From Blastomussa wellsi (taxonomy: Eukaryota; Cnidaria; Anthozoa; Scleractinia; Plerogyridae): a stretch of DNA of 64,000 nt. Positions 1 to 9,888 of this stretch are shown here, piece by piece. Both the position numbers and the translations under genes were made by a program. The notes beneath the pieces were generated by a model. The model was not told where the DNA came from and searched no databases. It was given only the letters and a program-made list of their open reading frames with translations. Every line of letters starts with the position of its first letter. Within the stretch, counting starts at the first letter, position 1. The stretch lies in assembly GCA_947652115.1 (NCBI GenBank), contig OX393568.1, positions 12,992,242 to 13,056,241 on the forward strand, in the 5' to 3' direction.

Positions 1-7
1 TTTCAAT

Positions 8-1081
8 TTATGCATAACGGCACTCTGTTTCCGTTAGCGCCCTGCTTGCGTAAGCTATGGGATGTCCGCCTTGCAACAGGGCTGCGCCAAGGCCAGCTTG
101 ACTGCTGTCACACTGCACCTCTAATGGCTCATCAGGCTTGTAGTAGGCTAGCACAGGAGCAGATGCGATGAGGCTCTTGACCTCACTCCAAGACTGTTCT
201 TGCGCATCCGACCAACACCATTGTACATCATTGTGCGTAAGGTCACGAAGCGGCTTCATTACGTCAGACAGGTTTGGCAGGAATCGACTGAGGTAATTGA
301 CCATACCATTTAAACGGGACACATCCTCAGGCTTTTCTGGTCGCGGCATTTCAATGATCGCCTTGACTTTCTGTGGATCTGGCTTCAGACCGTCCACTGT
401 CAGAACATGCCCATGAAAAGGGACCTCCTTACACTTGTATTCCAGTTTCGCGCGGTTGAGCTTAATGCCCTTCTGCTGACACGTCTTCATGAAACCCTCC
501 AGGCAACTATCGTGATCAGCATCATCCTTCCCATAAATAAGCACGTCGTCGGCAATACAGTTCACACCAGGCAGGCCTAGCAACTCTTGATTCAAATGCT
601 TTTGAAATATTTCGCTCGACACACACAGTCCAAACGGCAAACGAAGCCAGCGGTATCGCCCATATGGAGTTGCAAAAGTTGTCAACAGACTAGACTCATT
701 ATCCAGCTCCAATTGCCAGAAAGCGGATGCGAGATCAACCTTAGTAAACACACGAGCCTGTGCTAAGTCGGGCAACACATCATCGATTACTGGGATTTGG
801 TATCTTTCTCTCTTGAGGGCTGCATTGAGCGGCTTTGGATCAATACAGACGCGCAAATCACCAGACTTTTTCACAGCAACAACAAACTGACTGACCCATT
901 CAGTCGGCTGATCGACGGGAGCAATAACACTTAGATCCTGCAATCTTTTGAGCTCCGTCTTGAATTTTTTCCTTAACAGAGACCGGCACTTTCCTGGCTG
1001 GCAGAATGACTGGTTGACAAGCCGGATCAATTTGCAGATGAACCTTTCCAGGTAGCTTGCCAAGGCCCTCATCAAATACAT
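8..1081 (-). pseudogene. gypsy 1 reverse transcriptase/RNase H N-part (partial, frameshifted)
   Basis: Pol polyprotein segment on the minus strand. It shows the typical gypsy RT blocks: substrate-binding FTKVDLASAFWQLELD, the FGLCVSS block, the catalytic IADDVLIYG (ADD form of YxDD), the thumb/connection LNGMVNYLSRFLPNLS and the start of RNase H (VQCDSSQAGLGAALLQ). The frame joins the upstream gag-protease frame only after a one-base shift near position 957: the shared ...VKEKI stem continues in one frame and ELKRLQDLSVIAP in the other. RNase H and integrase lie beyond the left edge. Because of the frameshift I regard the copy as non-functional unless the base is a sequencing error. Confidence 0.85.
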
Positions 1082-2336
1082 CCACGTATTTGTTAATCAG
1101 ATCATCATGCAAATTCTCCACAACGCTCACAAAGTTCTCCTTGTGCACGGTCAACAGACCCATTTTCTCAGTGGCGTTTAAACCCAGGAGAGGAGTTAGA
1201 TTCTCTTTGACGACTAAGAATCTCACCTTGTACTTCGTATTGTTCCGTGGACTAACAACTGGCAAAGCACACGTCCCAACAGGCTTGACCTTAGTGCCAT
1301 TCCACATAATAAGGGACTGGGAACAAGGTTCGAGTCTTACATCTTTCACATGCATGCATGGCAAAATGTTAGCACTAGCACCACAGTCAACTTGAAATCT
1401 GACGGATTTCTGCTGAACCAGCATCTCAGCAAACACAGCTTTATCCTTCATGGCTTGGACCCTCACAACACTAATCTCTTCCAAGTCCTCATCGCCCTCA
1501 ATAGTGTAAACCGAGGCATCTTTGCACCTTTTCTCAAAATGATTCTTTTTCTTGCACCGCTTACACACTTTTCCCCAGGCAGGACACTTCTTTCTGTCCG
1601 GGATATGATCATAGCCACAAAACTTGCACGAAATTTTCTTTCCCGACTGTCCGTCCGGTGTGGAAACTCGAGGCTTCTTCTTCTCAGACTTAACCTGGTT
1701 AATGTTGTCCACAGGTTCGGCTAGCGACTTCATGTGCAATGCCGTAACTTCTTCGCTGCGGCAGACATCAATACATCGATTCAACGTGAGATCTCTTATT
1801 CTTAGCAGCTTCTTGGTGGTCTGCTCATCTTTAATCCCAAGCACAATGCGATCACGGATTAAACTATCCCGCAAGCAGTCACAAAAATTACATGTCTTAG
1901 CCAACGTCTTCAACTCGGCAACGAAGTAATCAACAGACTCGGTTGGAAACTTATCACGTTTGTTAAAACAATATCGCTCGTAAATCTCGTTGACTTCTCC
2001 AATGCAGTGTTTCTCCATTTTACCCATTACCACGCGCCAATCATTCGAATCTTCGGTCTCAGTGTAGCTAAACGTTTTGATAACTTTCAAGGCATCATCT
2101 CCGATCGTATGCTTGAACATCGCGAGCTGGTACTGCGGGTTTTCTCCATCCAACCTAGAAATAACGAAATAGTTGTTGTATTTTTCCTTCCACAGCTTCC
2201 AGTTTTCGGCTACTTCTCCGCCGGGTCTCAAAGCAAGAGGTTGAGGAGGCGAAATCTGATGAAACATTGAAGACCGAATCGCTAAAGGCTGAGACACTGT
2301 ATGAGCGCTTCCACCGGTATTCTGCTCCTCGCCCAT
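900..2336 (-). CDS. gypsy 1 Gag-protease polyprotein
   Basis: Minus-strand frame of 478 codons starting at the ATG at 2336, 60 bp inside the LTR end. The N-terminal half is Gag-like (WKEKYNNYF, DYFVAELKTLAKTC). A zinc-knuckle region follows with closely spaced Cys/His (CKFCGYDHIPDRKKC, then CKRCKKKNHFEKRC). After it comes a retropepsin-like segment with VDCGASANILP, where the usual D-T/S-G catalytic triplet is DCG, and the flap/LLGLNA block. The frame then enters the RT linker (DEGLGKLPGKVHL) and is lost at the one-base shift near 957; the last ~20 residues are out of frame. Confidence 0.8.
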   Translation of the reverse strand: MGEEQNTGGSAHTVSQPLAIRSSMFHQISPPQPLALRPGGEVAENWKLWKEKYNNYFVISRLDGENPQYQLAMFKHTIGDDALKVIKTFSYTETEDSNDWRVVMGKMEKHCIGEVNEIYERYCFNKRDKFPTESVDYFVAELKTLAKTCNFCDCLRDSLIRDRIVLGIKDEQTTKKLLRIRDLTLNRCIDVCRSEEVTALHMKSLAEPVDNINQVKSEKKKPRVSTPDGQSGKKISCKFCGYDHIPDRKKCPAWGKVCKRCKKKNHFEKRCKDASVYTIEGDEDLEEISVVRVQAMKDKAVFAEMLVQQKSVRFQVDCGASANILPCMHVKDVRLEPCSQSLIMWNGTKVKPVGTCALPVVSPRNNTKYKVRFLVVKENLTPLLGLNATEKMGLLTVHKENFVSVVENLHDDLINKYVDVFDEGLGKLPGKVHLQIDPACQPVILPARKVPVSVKEKIQDGAQKIAGSKCYCSRRSAD

Positions 2337-2380
2337 GTCGTTGACAGTTTAATTCGTCCACGACCAAGAAGGAGAACAGT

Positions 2381-2395
2381 TCACTGCTGCCACCA
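2381..2395 (-). other. primer-binding-like site of gypsy 1
   Basis: Directly after the LTR 3' boundary on the minus strand the sequence reads tggtggcagcagtga. A TGG-start sequence at this place fits a tRNA-primed minus-strand priming site. The tRNA was not identified. Confidence 0.5.
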
Positions 2396-2571
2396 TGCAA
2401 TATTACGAAGGACAACCACGTAAAACGGAGCAGTTTTACTCTCAAACTCTACATGATTACAACTGACAGCGAGAGCTAACAGAATATTTAATTAGCTCAA
2501 ATACTGGCGGGAACGGCTCCCTAGAGAACGTGACTTACGTAACTTATGCTAATAACGCATCTATTATAACA
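2396..2571 (-). repeat. 5' LTR of gypsy 1
   Basis: 176-bp segment with TG...CA ends (plus strand tgcaatatt...ttataaca) between the priming-like site and LINE-derived coding sequence. Its mate is outside the window, so it is defined by the TG/CA ends, the adjacent priming site and the break in the LINE reading frame. Confidence 0.7.
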
Positions 2572-3429
2572 GATGGCAAATTATTGGTGCCCGAATGAAC
2601 GATCACATGCGAGGGTTCAACGTCGATGTGAATGCTATCTACCTCATGGCATATTTGGTCGCTGGTTTTACCTGGATACATGCGCTTGTCGACTGTTTCT
2701 TTGGTAAGCTTCTGGGAATCGATGTTCTTAATTAAGAAATCTCCTATAATTAAAACCGATTCCGGTTGAGCGCGTGATTTAGCACCTCTCTTAGGCTGGA
2801 TTTAGTTGACACATTCTCCTTGTCGACGGTTTCACGGTTACTTAGAACTGGCAAGCGATTATTTGTTGTTGATGTTGTCGCATTAGTCACACTCTCCACG
2901 TAAACGGTTTCACAATTGCTTAGAATTGAGAAGCGATTGTTTGTTGTTAAAGTTGTGTTATTAGCCTCCCAAGAGGGCCGATCGTCTGTATGCAAATCAT
3001 CTTTGTTAGTCGCTTGGACTGAATATTTATTTACCTTATCAATTTCGTTATTTAGGAGTCGTAGGGTTGTTGTTGTTGTTACCAGATTTTCATCAAGGAT
3101 TGATCTCGCTTCCCGCTTCAAAGACTCATAACCGTTTTCAAGATCACTTAGCCTCTGCCTGAGAGCACGATTTTCGTTTCGGAGTCTCGTTAATTCCAAA
3201 GGTTGGAGCTCCTCGTTGATAATAGTTTCCTCCCTTTGCCGGTCGTTCGACGACGATCTTGTGTTAGCTTCGACCTGCTTCTGTAAAATCACCAATTCGA
3301 GCTTAATACCCTCCATTTCAGCAAACAATTCGCGACTCAGCCCCTTGCAATCACAATTATCTAATCTATTATATAATTATATAATCTAATCAATCCAATC
3401 TATTACCTGTTGTTTGTCGCTATATGTAA
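2572..3429 (-). pseudogene. LINE ORF1, central and SGNH/GDSL part (CR1/L2-like), split by gypsy 2
   Basis: Downstream portion of a non-LTR retrotransposon ORF1. On the minus strand an open segment (3328-2750, 192 codons) has a coiled-coil stretch (ELTRLRNENRALRQRLSDLE) and an internally duplicated Thr/Asn-rich segment (TTNNRFSILSN / TTNNRLPVLSN). A one-base shift near 2755 leads into an SGNH/GDSL hydrolase start (IIGDFLIKNIDSQKL ... VIVHSGTNNLP), cut by the gypsy 1 LTR at 2571. The block-I nucleophile motif GDS is GDF here, so the catalytic Ser is missing. About 30 AT-only bases (3360-3400) interrupt the frame upstream. Its 5' half is at 15144-15571, beyond the gypsy 2 insertion. Confidence 0.75.
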
Positions 3430-3558
3430 TGTCATGTATTGACAAGACTACCGAACACACCACAAACAAGATGGCGGTCAACTCGAAAGCACATGTGATC
3501 AGAAAGATGCGCACGCATCTATTTATAAATATGCAACCGTCACAGGGAGACCATAACA
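3430..3558 (-). repeat. 3' LTR of gypsy 2
   Basis: 129 bp, TG...CA ends, base-for-base identical with 15010-15138. A purine-rich tract on the minus strand (gtgtggaggaga, 3559-3570) precedes it as expected for plus-strand priming. Confidence 0.95.
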
Positions 3559-3692
3559 TCTCCTCCACACAAAAATAACCAGTCCTGGCTTGTAAACTGT
3601 GCCTAAGTTACAATATCAAAAATAATCAAACTCAATCAAACAGACAGTGTCCAAACTAAATTAAACGGTCAGTGTCCCTAATAAATAACAGT

Positions 3693-5081
3693 TCAGAGAT
3701 CTAATCTCTGTGGTGCTCTGCGCACTCTCTGGGGGTACCGCCGCTCACGGACTACAGGGCTGGCTGGAGTTGTATCGGTAGTTGCAGGTGCTGTAACAGA
3801 AGCCATCTCCGGTTGATCCGCCACGGGAATCTCTGGAACTGTTCCAACGACATTGGGTGGTGCACTCTGTTGGATTGCCACTTCTACAGTATCGGGCGCA
3901 ACTCCTCTTACATCAGTAGGTTTAACTGCTGTCGGCCTCAGTTGGTCGATATGTCGACGCCAGATTATCCCTGGTGCCACTTGGACCTCATACATCAGTG
4001 AACCTGCCTTCTTGATGATCAGACCTGAACGCCACTTCAGATCCCCTCGATAATCTCGTGACATAACTGAGTCACCAACCTCTAACTGACGTCGCTGCCT
4101 ACCCTTCTCATTCGCTGCCTTTAAGCTCTGCTGATGCTGCTGGTTAACCATCTTTCGGTTCAAATTGGGTTTGACCAGGTCCAGACGAGTACGTAACGGT
4201 CTTCCTAGGAGTAACTGAGCCGGGCTCTCACCAGTCGTTGAGTGAGGAGTGTTCCTATAGGCTATAAGAAACTTGGCCAACTTCTCCTTCACTGGCTTGG
4301 AGCTTTGATACATGGAACGCAAGGCTTGCTTGAAAGTTTGTACTGACCTCTCAGCTAGACCGTTTGTAGCCGGATGATATGGCGCTGGTGTGATATGGCG
4401 GATGCCATTGGACTTGATGAAAACCTGGAACTCCTCCGAAACAAATTGTGGACCGTTATCGCTGACAATCTGTTCAGGAATTCCGAATCTGGCGAATAAG
4501 TCGCGAAGGACTTCGATGGTCTTACTTGTAGTTGTGGAACTCATGGGAATTACCTCGGGCCACTTGCTGTGCGCGTCAACAACCACTAGGAACATTGAGT
4601 TCTGGAACGGTCCGGCATAGTCAATGTGTAATCGTTGCCATGGGGTAGTGGCCCACTCCCACGGATGTCGTGGCGCTTTAGTAGGCATTCTCTGGTTAAG
4701 CTGGCACCCATCACAGCCTTTCGCTAGCTCTTCCAGTTGGCCACTGATATTAGGCTACCAGACGTAGCTCCGTGGTAGTGCCTTCATCTTAACTACACCC
4801 AGATGGCCATCATGCAGCTCCTCCAACACCCTCTCTTGCAGCTTATTGGGGATTACAACTCTGATACCCCATAGAATGCAGCCTTGGTGAACCGTCAGTT
4901 CATTGCGCCGCTCATAGTATGGCTTATCTCCATCTACGCGGACAGACCGTCCTTTCACAATGGACTCGTAGACCCTTGCTAAGATCGGATCTCGGCGTGT
5001 CTCTCTAGCAACTGCTTCACTGGTTACTGGTAGCAGCTCAAACTGGGTTGCATGGAACACCTCTGACGAATCCATTTCCAT
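3693..5081 (-). pseudogene. gypsy 2 integrase (one internal stop)
   Basis: Integrase portion of pol on the minus strand, in two open pieces of the same frame (5081-4755 and 4751-3693) separated by a single TAG at 4752-4754, where relatives have Trp. The zinc-binding HHCC domain spans the stop (HDGHLGVVKMK ... CDGCQ). The catalytic core follows: first Asp in HIDYAGPF, second Asp in SDNGPQFVSEEF, Glu in NGLAERSVQTFKQ. After it come a C-terminal DNA-binding/SH3-like part (LEVGDSVMSRDYRG) and a basic Pro-rich tail (RERRYPQRVRRAPQRLDL). Apart from the stop the gene is complete. It begins 3 bp after the RT-RNase H stop, so it may originally have been one polyprotein or expressed separately. Confidence 0.88.
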
Positions 5082-5084
5082 CTC

Positions 5085-6482
5085 CTACTTCCCTGTCTGT
5101 TGAAGTGGAAGCCGGGACAGTCCGTCAGCATTGCAGTGCTCGGTCGTGCTCTTGTACTCTATGTCATAGTCGAAACCGGCCAGGAACAATGCATAGCGCT
5201 GGAGTCTAGCAGCAGTCATGGCAGGAACTCCCTTCTTTGGGTGGAAAATGGCGGTGAGAGGTTTATGGTCTGTTACGAGCGTGAACCGCCTCCCATAGAG
5301 GTACACATGGGACCGTTTAACCCCCCACACAATCGACAACGCTTCCTTATCGATCTGTGCGTACTTGCGCTCTGTCTTGGTTAAAGATCGGGACGCAAAA
5401 GCTACTGGCCTTTCGCTGCCATCAGGCATTATGTGTGAGAGAACAGCACCGATGCCGGTCGGCGAGGCATCACATGCAAGCCTAACTGGTAATTCTGGGT
5501 CGTAGTGTGTAAGCACTTGCTCGGATGTAATCATGCGCTTAGCCTCTGTAAAGGCTTGCTCGCACTGCTCAGTCCACTGCCATTCGCTATCTTTCTCTAG
5601 CAGCTGGTGTAGTGGATGGAGAACTGTGGACGCATTGGGCAGGAAGCGGTTGTAATAGTTAACGAGTCCTAAGAATGAGCGAAGCTGCGATACATTCTCG
5701 GGCCTTGGCGCGTTAACTACTGCCTTAATCTTCTCTTGTGTTTTGTGGAGACCCTCGCTGTCAATCTCATGCCCACAGAACTGAACTCTCTCTCTGAAGA
5801 ACTCGCACTTCTCTTTGTTTGCTTTAAGGCCTGCGTCTTGTAGTCGCTTGAGGAGTTTCTCTAAATTCTCCAAATGCTCTTCATCTGTCTTGCCTGTGAT
5901 CATGTCATCGAGGATACACTGCGTGTCAGGTACCCCCTGCAATACCTGGTCTATGGCACGCTGCCAGATTGCTGGGCAAGAGGTGACGCCAAAAACCAAC
6001 CGATTGTATTGGTAGAGGCCTTTGTGCGTGTTAATCGTGAGGTATTTCTTACACTCCTCCGTCACTTCCATTTGGTGATAAGCTTGCCGCAGATCAAGTT
6101 TGCTTAAATGCTTTCCCACAGCCAAATTGGCAAAAATATCCTCTATGCGCGGTAGAGGGTACTGTTCCGCACGAAGTACTGGATTGACTGAGACTTTGAA
6201 GTCGCCGCAAACGCGTACTGTTCCATTACGCTTAACTACAGGAACAATCGGAGTAGCCCACTCACTGTATTCTACTTTAGACAGAATACCGTCCTTCTCT
6301 AGGCGCGTCAACTCTGCTTCTACTTTGGGGCGAAGTGCATATGGGACCTGGCGCGGCTTATGAAAGCTAGGCTGACAGTCCTCCTCGACCTTCAAATCAG
6401 CCTTGTGACCTTTAAGCGTGCCCAAACCCTCAGAAAACACGGACCCATACTTCTGTAACAGCTGATCGACTTTGTGTTGCAT
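5085..6482 (-). CDS. gypsy 2 reverse transcriptase-RNase H (continues protease at 13656-14072)
   Basis: 465 codons on the minus strand, open throughout. RT blocks: LSKLDLRQAYHQMEV, YNRLVFGVTSCPAIWQRAID, the catalytic loop CILDDMI and the LVNYYNRFLPNAS connection. RNase H follows with its acidic residues (LACDASPTGIGAVLS, QIDKEALSIVWG, LVTDHKPL). In the catalytic loop the usual Tyr of YxDD is Ile (ILDD), unusual for an active RT. The protease frame from 14072 reads to the BEL insertion point at 13656 and would continue in phase at 6482, because the BEL target duplication lies exactly at the junction. Pol was therefore a single frame before the insertion. Confidence 0.9.
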   Translation of the reverse strand: MQHKVDQLLQKYGSVFSEGLGTLKGHKADLKVEEDCQPSFHKPRQVPYALRPKVEAELTRLEKDGILSKVEYSEWATPIVPVVKRNGTVRVCGDFKVSVNPVLRAEQYPLPRIEDIFANLAVGKHLSKLDLRQAYHQMEVTEECKKYLTINTHKGLYQYNRLVFGVTSCPAIWQRAIDQVLQGVPDTQCILDDMITGKTDEEHLENLEKLLKRLQDAGLKANKEKCEFFRERVQFCGHEIDSEGLHKTQEKIKAVVNAPRPENVSQLRSFLGLVNYYNRFLPNASTVLHPLHQLLEKDSEWQWTEQCEQAFTEAKRMITSEQVLTHYDPELPVRLACDASPTGIGAVLSHIMPDGSERPVAFASRSLTKTERKYAQIDKEALSIVWGVKRSHVYLYGRRFTLVTDHKPLTAIFHPKKGVPAMTAARLQRYALFLAGFDYDIEYKSTTEHCNADGLSRLPLQQTGK

Positions 6483-6487
6483 GCCCC

Positions 6488-6901
6488 TGTTGAGGCCGAC
6501 TAGCGGCCTAATATACGAACCGATACGAACTGATATCGATTTATTTTGATCACGTGACTAATCGCACATGGTTTGTCAAAAAATGTTGTTTCGTGCCGTG
6601 GGACGCGATTGATGTTTATTTTGTTACGGTTTTCTACCTTTTCCTACCGTCTTCGCACGGAATGTGTAAGTACTAGGTTTACAAGCGTTTGTTTTTACAC
6701 AATGTGTTGTTAATTTTAGGTTTTTGCTCAGTTTTTACCGTAGGTGCAGACGATGGAAATGTCTGTAATCAGTGAGTCGAAGGTTGTATATTGTATCGTC
6801 ATTGGCATTAAATCGTTGTGTTATACAGCTTCGCGTTCAGAGACTTCCTTTGTGTTCTGCAATTACGACGTTGAAAGACTTCTTGCGAATTGTCCCCAAC
6901 A
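6488..6901 (+). repeat. 5' LTR of the BEL element
   Basis: 414 bp, TG...CA, nearly identical with 13242-13655. Confidence 0.95.
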
Positions 6902-6956
6902 TCAGTAAAAAACATTCCTTCGAAATCTTCGATTGCGTGTGGATTTCGTCGAGCGA

Positions 6957-9888
6957 TGGCTGCATCAAATCGGTTGGATTTTGGTCTCGACGGTGGAATG
7001 AATGTCAATGGTTTGGAATACACTGGAGATGGAATGGATCGTGGACTGCCCGGTTTTCCTCTTCAGTTTCCTGGAGGGAGTAGTGTTTCGACAGGAGAAG
7101 GTATCGTTAGTTCTAGTTGTATGACAACAGATGTGTTTACTTGGCCATTAAGTTACGGTGGCCCGTTGCTCAGACCCAAAGGGATTCCAGGGAGCAACGG
7201 AGCACAGCTATGCTGTGGACAAATGTTAGCAAAGAAATTGAAAACTTACTGAAGGAAATTCAGTCTAAACCTCGTGCTAGCTCAGAAGAAACCAAGAAAA
7301 TTATGGACCTACTCTCGGGAAAATGGAAGGAACTTGAAGGGCTACATGTGAAATATCTTGCTGGGATAAATGAGAGAAAGCGCTTGGGAGACGTACAGAA
7401 TCGTTATTCTAATCTAAAACGGGAGACACATGACATCATTAATGAGTGTGAAGGGTTGGTCAAAAAACTGGCCTCCTCATCTGAAAATGCTTCAATGAAC
7501 CCTGCACCACCAGGTCAGGATGTGGTAGACGATGACAATGCATCTGTCTCCTCAAAATCTTCTGCCTCGTCCCTATCGTCACGTAAGAAATCCCTGAAAA
7601 GGGCCCTTGTCTCAAAACTGAAACTAGACATGGCAAGGGCTAGGGCAACAGAAGATGCAGAAGCAGCCCAAATGGCATACGAACATAAACAAAGAATGGA
7701 ACTTAGGCGTCTAGAAGAGGAAGCATCGTTAGCTGAACTGGAATGGAAAATTGAATCGGAGTACAACGATGAGGGAGGTTTGACACCTGGTGCTGCCAAT
7801 CCCTTGGAGGCTTCAACATTCCGAGTGGACAAACGACCACATTCAACTCCAGTCACCTCTGAGGAAACTGTGACCAGTGGATCTAACGCCAACCCAGGTG
7901 CCACTTCTGTTAATGAAAAGGAGACCGCACCCCAACTGAACCCCTGTGCAGGAGGGTCAATCACTCCTGTGTCGAGGATCCCGACATCTCGGGACAGCGT
8001 GACAACTCAACCAAAGCCACCCTCCTCAACGACTCAATCTAACGCCCGTAAGACCCTTGACAGCGTGGAGTCATCCCAGTCCTTTAGAGTACTTTGCACC
8101 CCACAGTCGCAGAGGCCTACTCATGATGAGCACACACCACGTGATCCTGTTGCAGCAATGTGGAAAGTGCAGATGCTAAGTGGAATGCAGCCGACTCAGT
8201 TTAGTGGAAACCCAGTGGATTACCTCTCCTTTCGAGACCAAATTCGTACGCACCTGGAAAGCGATCTACTTACTGACGCCCAGCGTGTTGAGTATCTCCC
8301 TAAATTTGTTACTGGAGAAGCGTTGGACGTGGTAAAGCGAAACAGAGGTTCCTCATTCAAGGACATCATGAAAACCCTTGAGGAACGCTTTGGTCAGACA
8401 ATAAGGATAACACAAGCGTGCATAGAGGATCTTGTATCAGGCCCAAGGCTAACCTATGGTGACAACATTGGGCTTATGAACTTTTCTGAGAAGCTGAACA
8501 CTGCTACGAGAATTCTTCAAGGTGATGTTGAACGAGAAGCAAGCGTCGCAACAAACCTCAGGCGTATAGTTGGGCGTCTGCCTAATGATCTGATTGTCAA
8601 GTGGCAAAATGAGAACTATGAGATTGTTAGGAGCGGAAGATCTCCCCGACTGAAGGACATTGCCACCTTTGTAAAGAGACAAGCGTCCATTAGGAATGAC
8701 CCAGTGTTCGGAGGTCAAGTGCTGAAGCGAGAAAGTAAGGAAACCAAGGTACCTGTACCTCCCAAGCCTCCAACAAGGAATCCCAGAATTGGCGCCACAG
8801 ACGTTGACACTAAACTTACTGCTCCGGGCCCAAAAAACTGCAAAATCTGCAAATCCAAGAGTCACAAACTTCAGCATTGTCCTATAATCAAGAAGTGCGA
8901 ACATGTGGCGGTCCGAAGGCAGTATGCGGCCTCCTATGGTTTTTGCTTCAACTGCGGCCTTGAAAGGCCTGGTCATGGTTCCACTTCATGCCCTGAACCT
9001 CCTGCTTGTTCAAAATGCCCTGGTCGTCACCTTAGTCTCCTGCATAGTGACAAGGCTCAAGATGGCCGCCGTCCTAGCCCACCGAACAACAAGGGACCTA
9101 TCGACAAAGGTGACAAGCCTCCAGTCACCCCTCATCCCGCTAGTGAGGAAGGAGCAAATACAGGCCAAACTGTGAGCCCTAATCCAGACAAACCGGAAAC
9201 AATACCCATATCGTCTGCTGGTCTAACCACCACAGAAACAGCAGTTTTGCTAAATGTTGTGCCCGTCACTATCACAGCAGCGAATGGTAATGCTGTATCA
9301 ACCTATGCCTTTCTAGACAGTGGCTGTACAGATACTCTCGTTGATCACGATTTAATGGACCATCTTGGCATGCAAGGAATACCTGTGCGGATCGGAATTA
9401 ATACAATTACGAACAGTGGCAAGGCTGTTGAGTCTAATCGAGTATCCTTTACTTTGAGTTCTTTGGAGAGTCTTGGAGAAAGTATTGAAGTCCCTGAGGC
9501 TTACGTCTTACCCGACCTAAATCAGTCACAGCGAGCCTTACCAGAGCAAATTGACATGCACAATTACCCTCACTTACGTGACATTGAGTTTCCAGCAGTT
9601 GACATCAAGAGAGTCTCCATTCTTGTGGGAAACAACATCCCGTATGCTCACATACAGAAAGAGGTTCGATTCCCTGAAGATGAAAGGAAAGGACTCTGTG
9701 GTTGTCGTTATCCCCTTGGCTGGTGTGTTTGTGGTCGCTACAGTGGCAAGAATCCCCAGGGAGTCTCAGTAAACTTTGTCTCACTTGATCGTAAGCCCGC
9801 CGACCTCATTGAAAGATTCTGGAAACTTGAAGATTATGGCGCAGTCAAGTCAAAAGAGAAGCCCATTTCAGTTGAAGAAAAAGAGTGA
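6957..9888 (+). pseudogene. BEL Gag-protease polyprotein (one frameshift near the N-terminus)
   Basis: Gag probably starts at the ATG at 6957 (MAASNRLDFGLDGGMNVNG). That frame is open to about 7250, while the main frame is open from 7117 to the stop at 9886-9888. A one-base shift near 7205 probably separates them; alternatively translation starts at 7210 (MLWTNVSKEIENLL). In the main frame: a charged coiled-coil region, a DUF1759-like Gag core from about 8158 (MQPTQFSGNPVDYLSFRDQI), Cys/His knuckles at about 8840-9050 (CKICKSKSHKLQHC, CFNCGLERPGHGSTSC, CSKCPGRHLSLLH) and a BEL-type aspartic protease (AFLDSGCTDTLVD, about 9306). It ends four bases into the next frame (gtgatg). Confidence 0.85.

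Larger units (their letters stand above)
1..2571 (-). mobile_element. Ty3/gypsy retrotransposon 1, 5' part (3' end outside window)
   Basis: Minus-strand LTR element cut by the left edge. From its 5' end it has an LTR (2396-2571), a primer-binding-like site directly inside it, gag-protease, then reverse transcriptase running off the window. The five bases beyond the LTR (2572-2576, gatgg) would be the target duplication, but the partner is outside the window. The LTR abuts LINE ORF1 coding sequence, so this element inserted into the LINE. Confidence 0.85.

Noticed and set aside
2585..2605. tggtgcccgaatga on the plus strand, like a retroviral tRNA primer-binding site
   Set aside because: On the opposite strand it is the coding sequence for the HSGTNN block of the LINE SGNH domain, and no plus-strand LTR precedes it.
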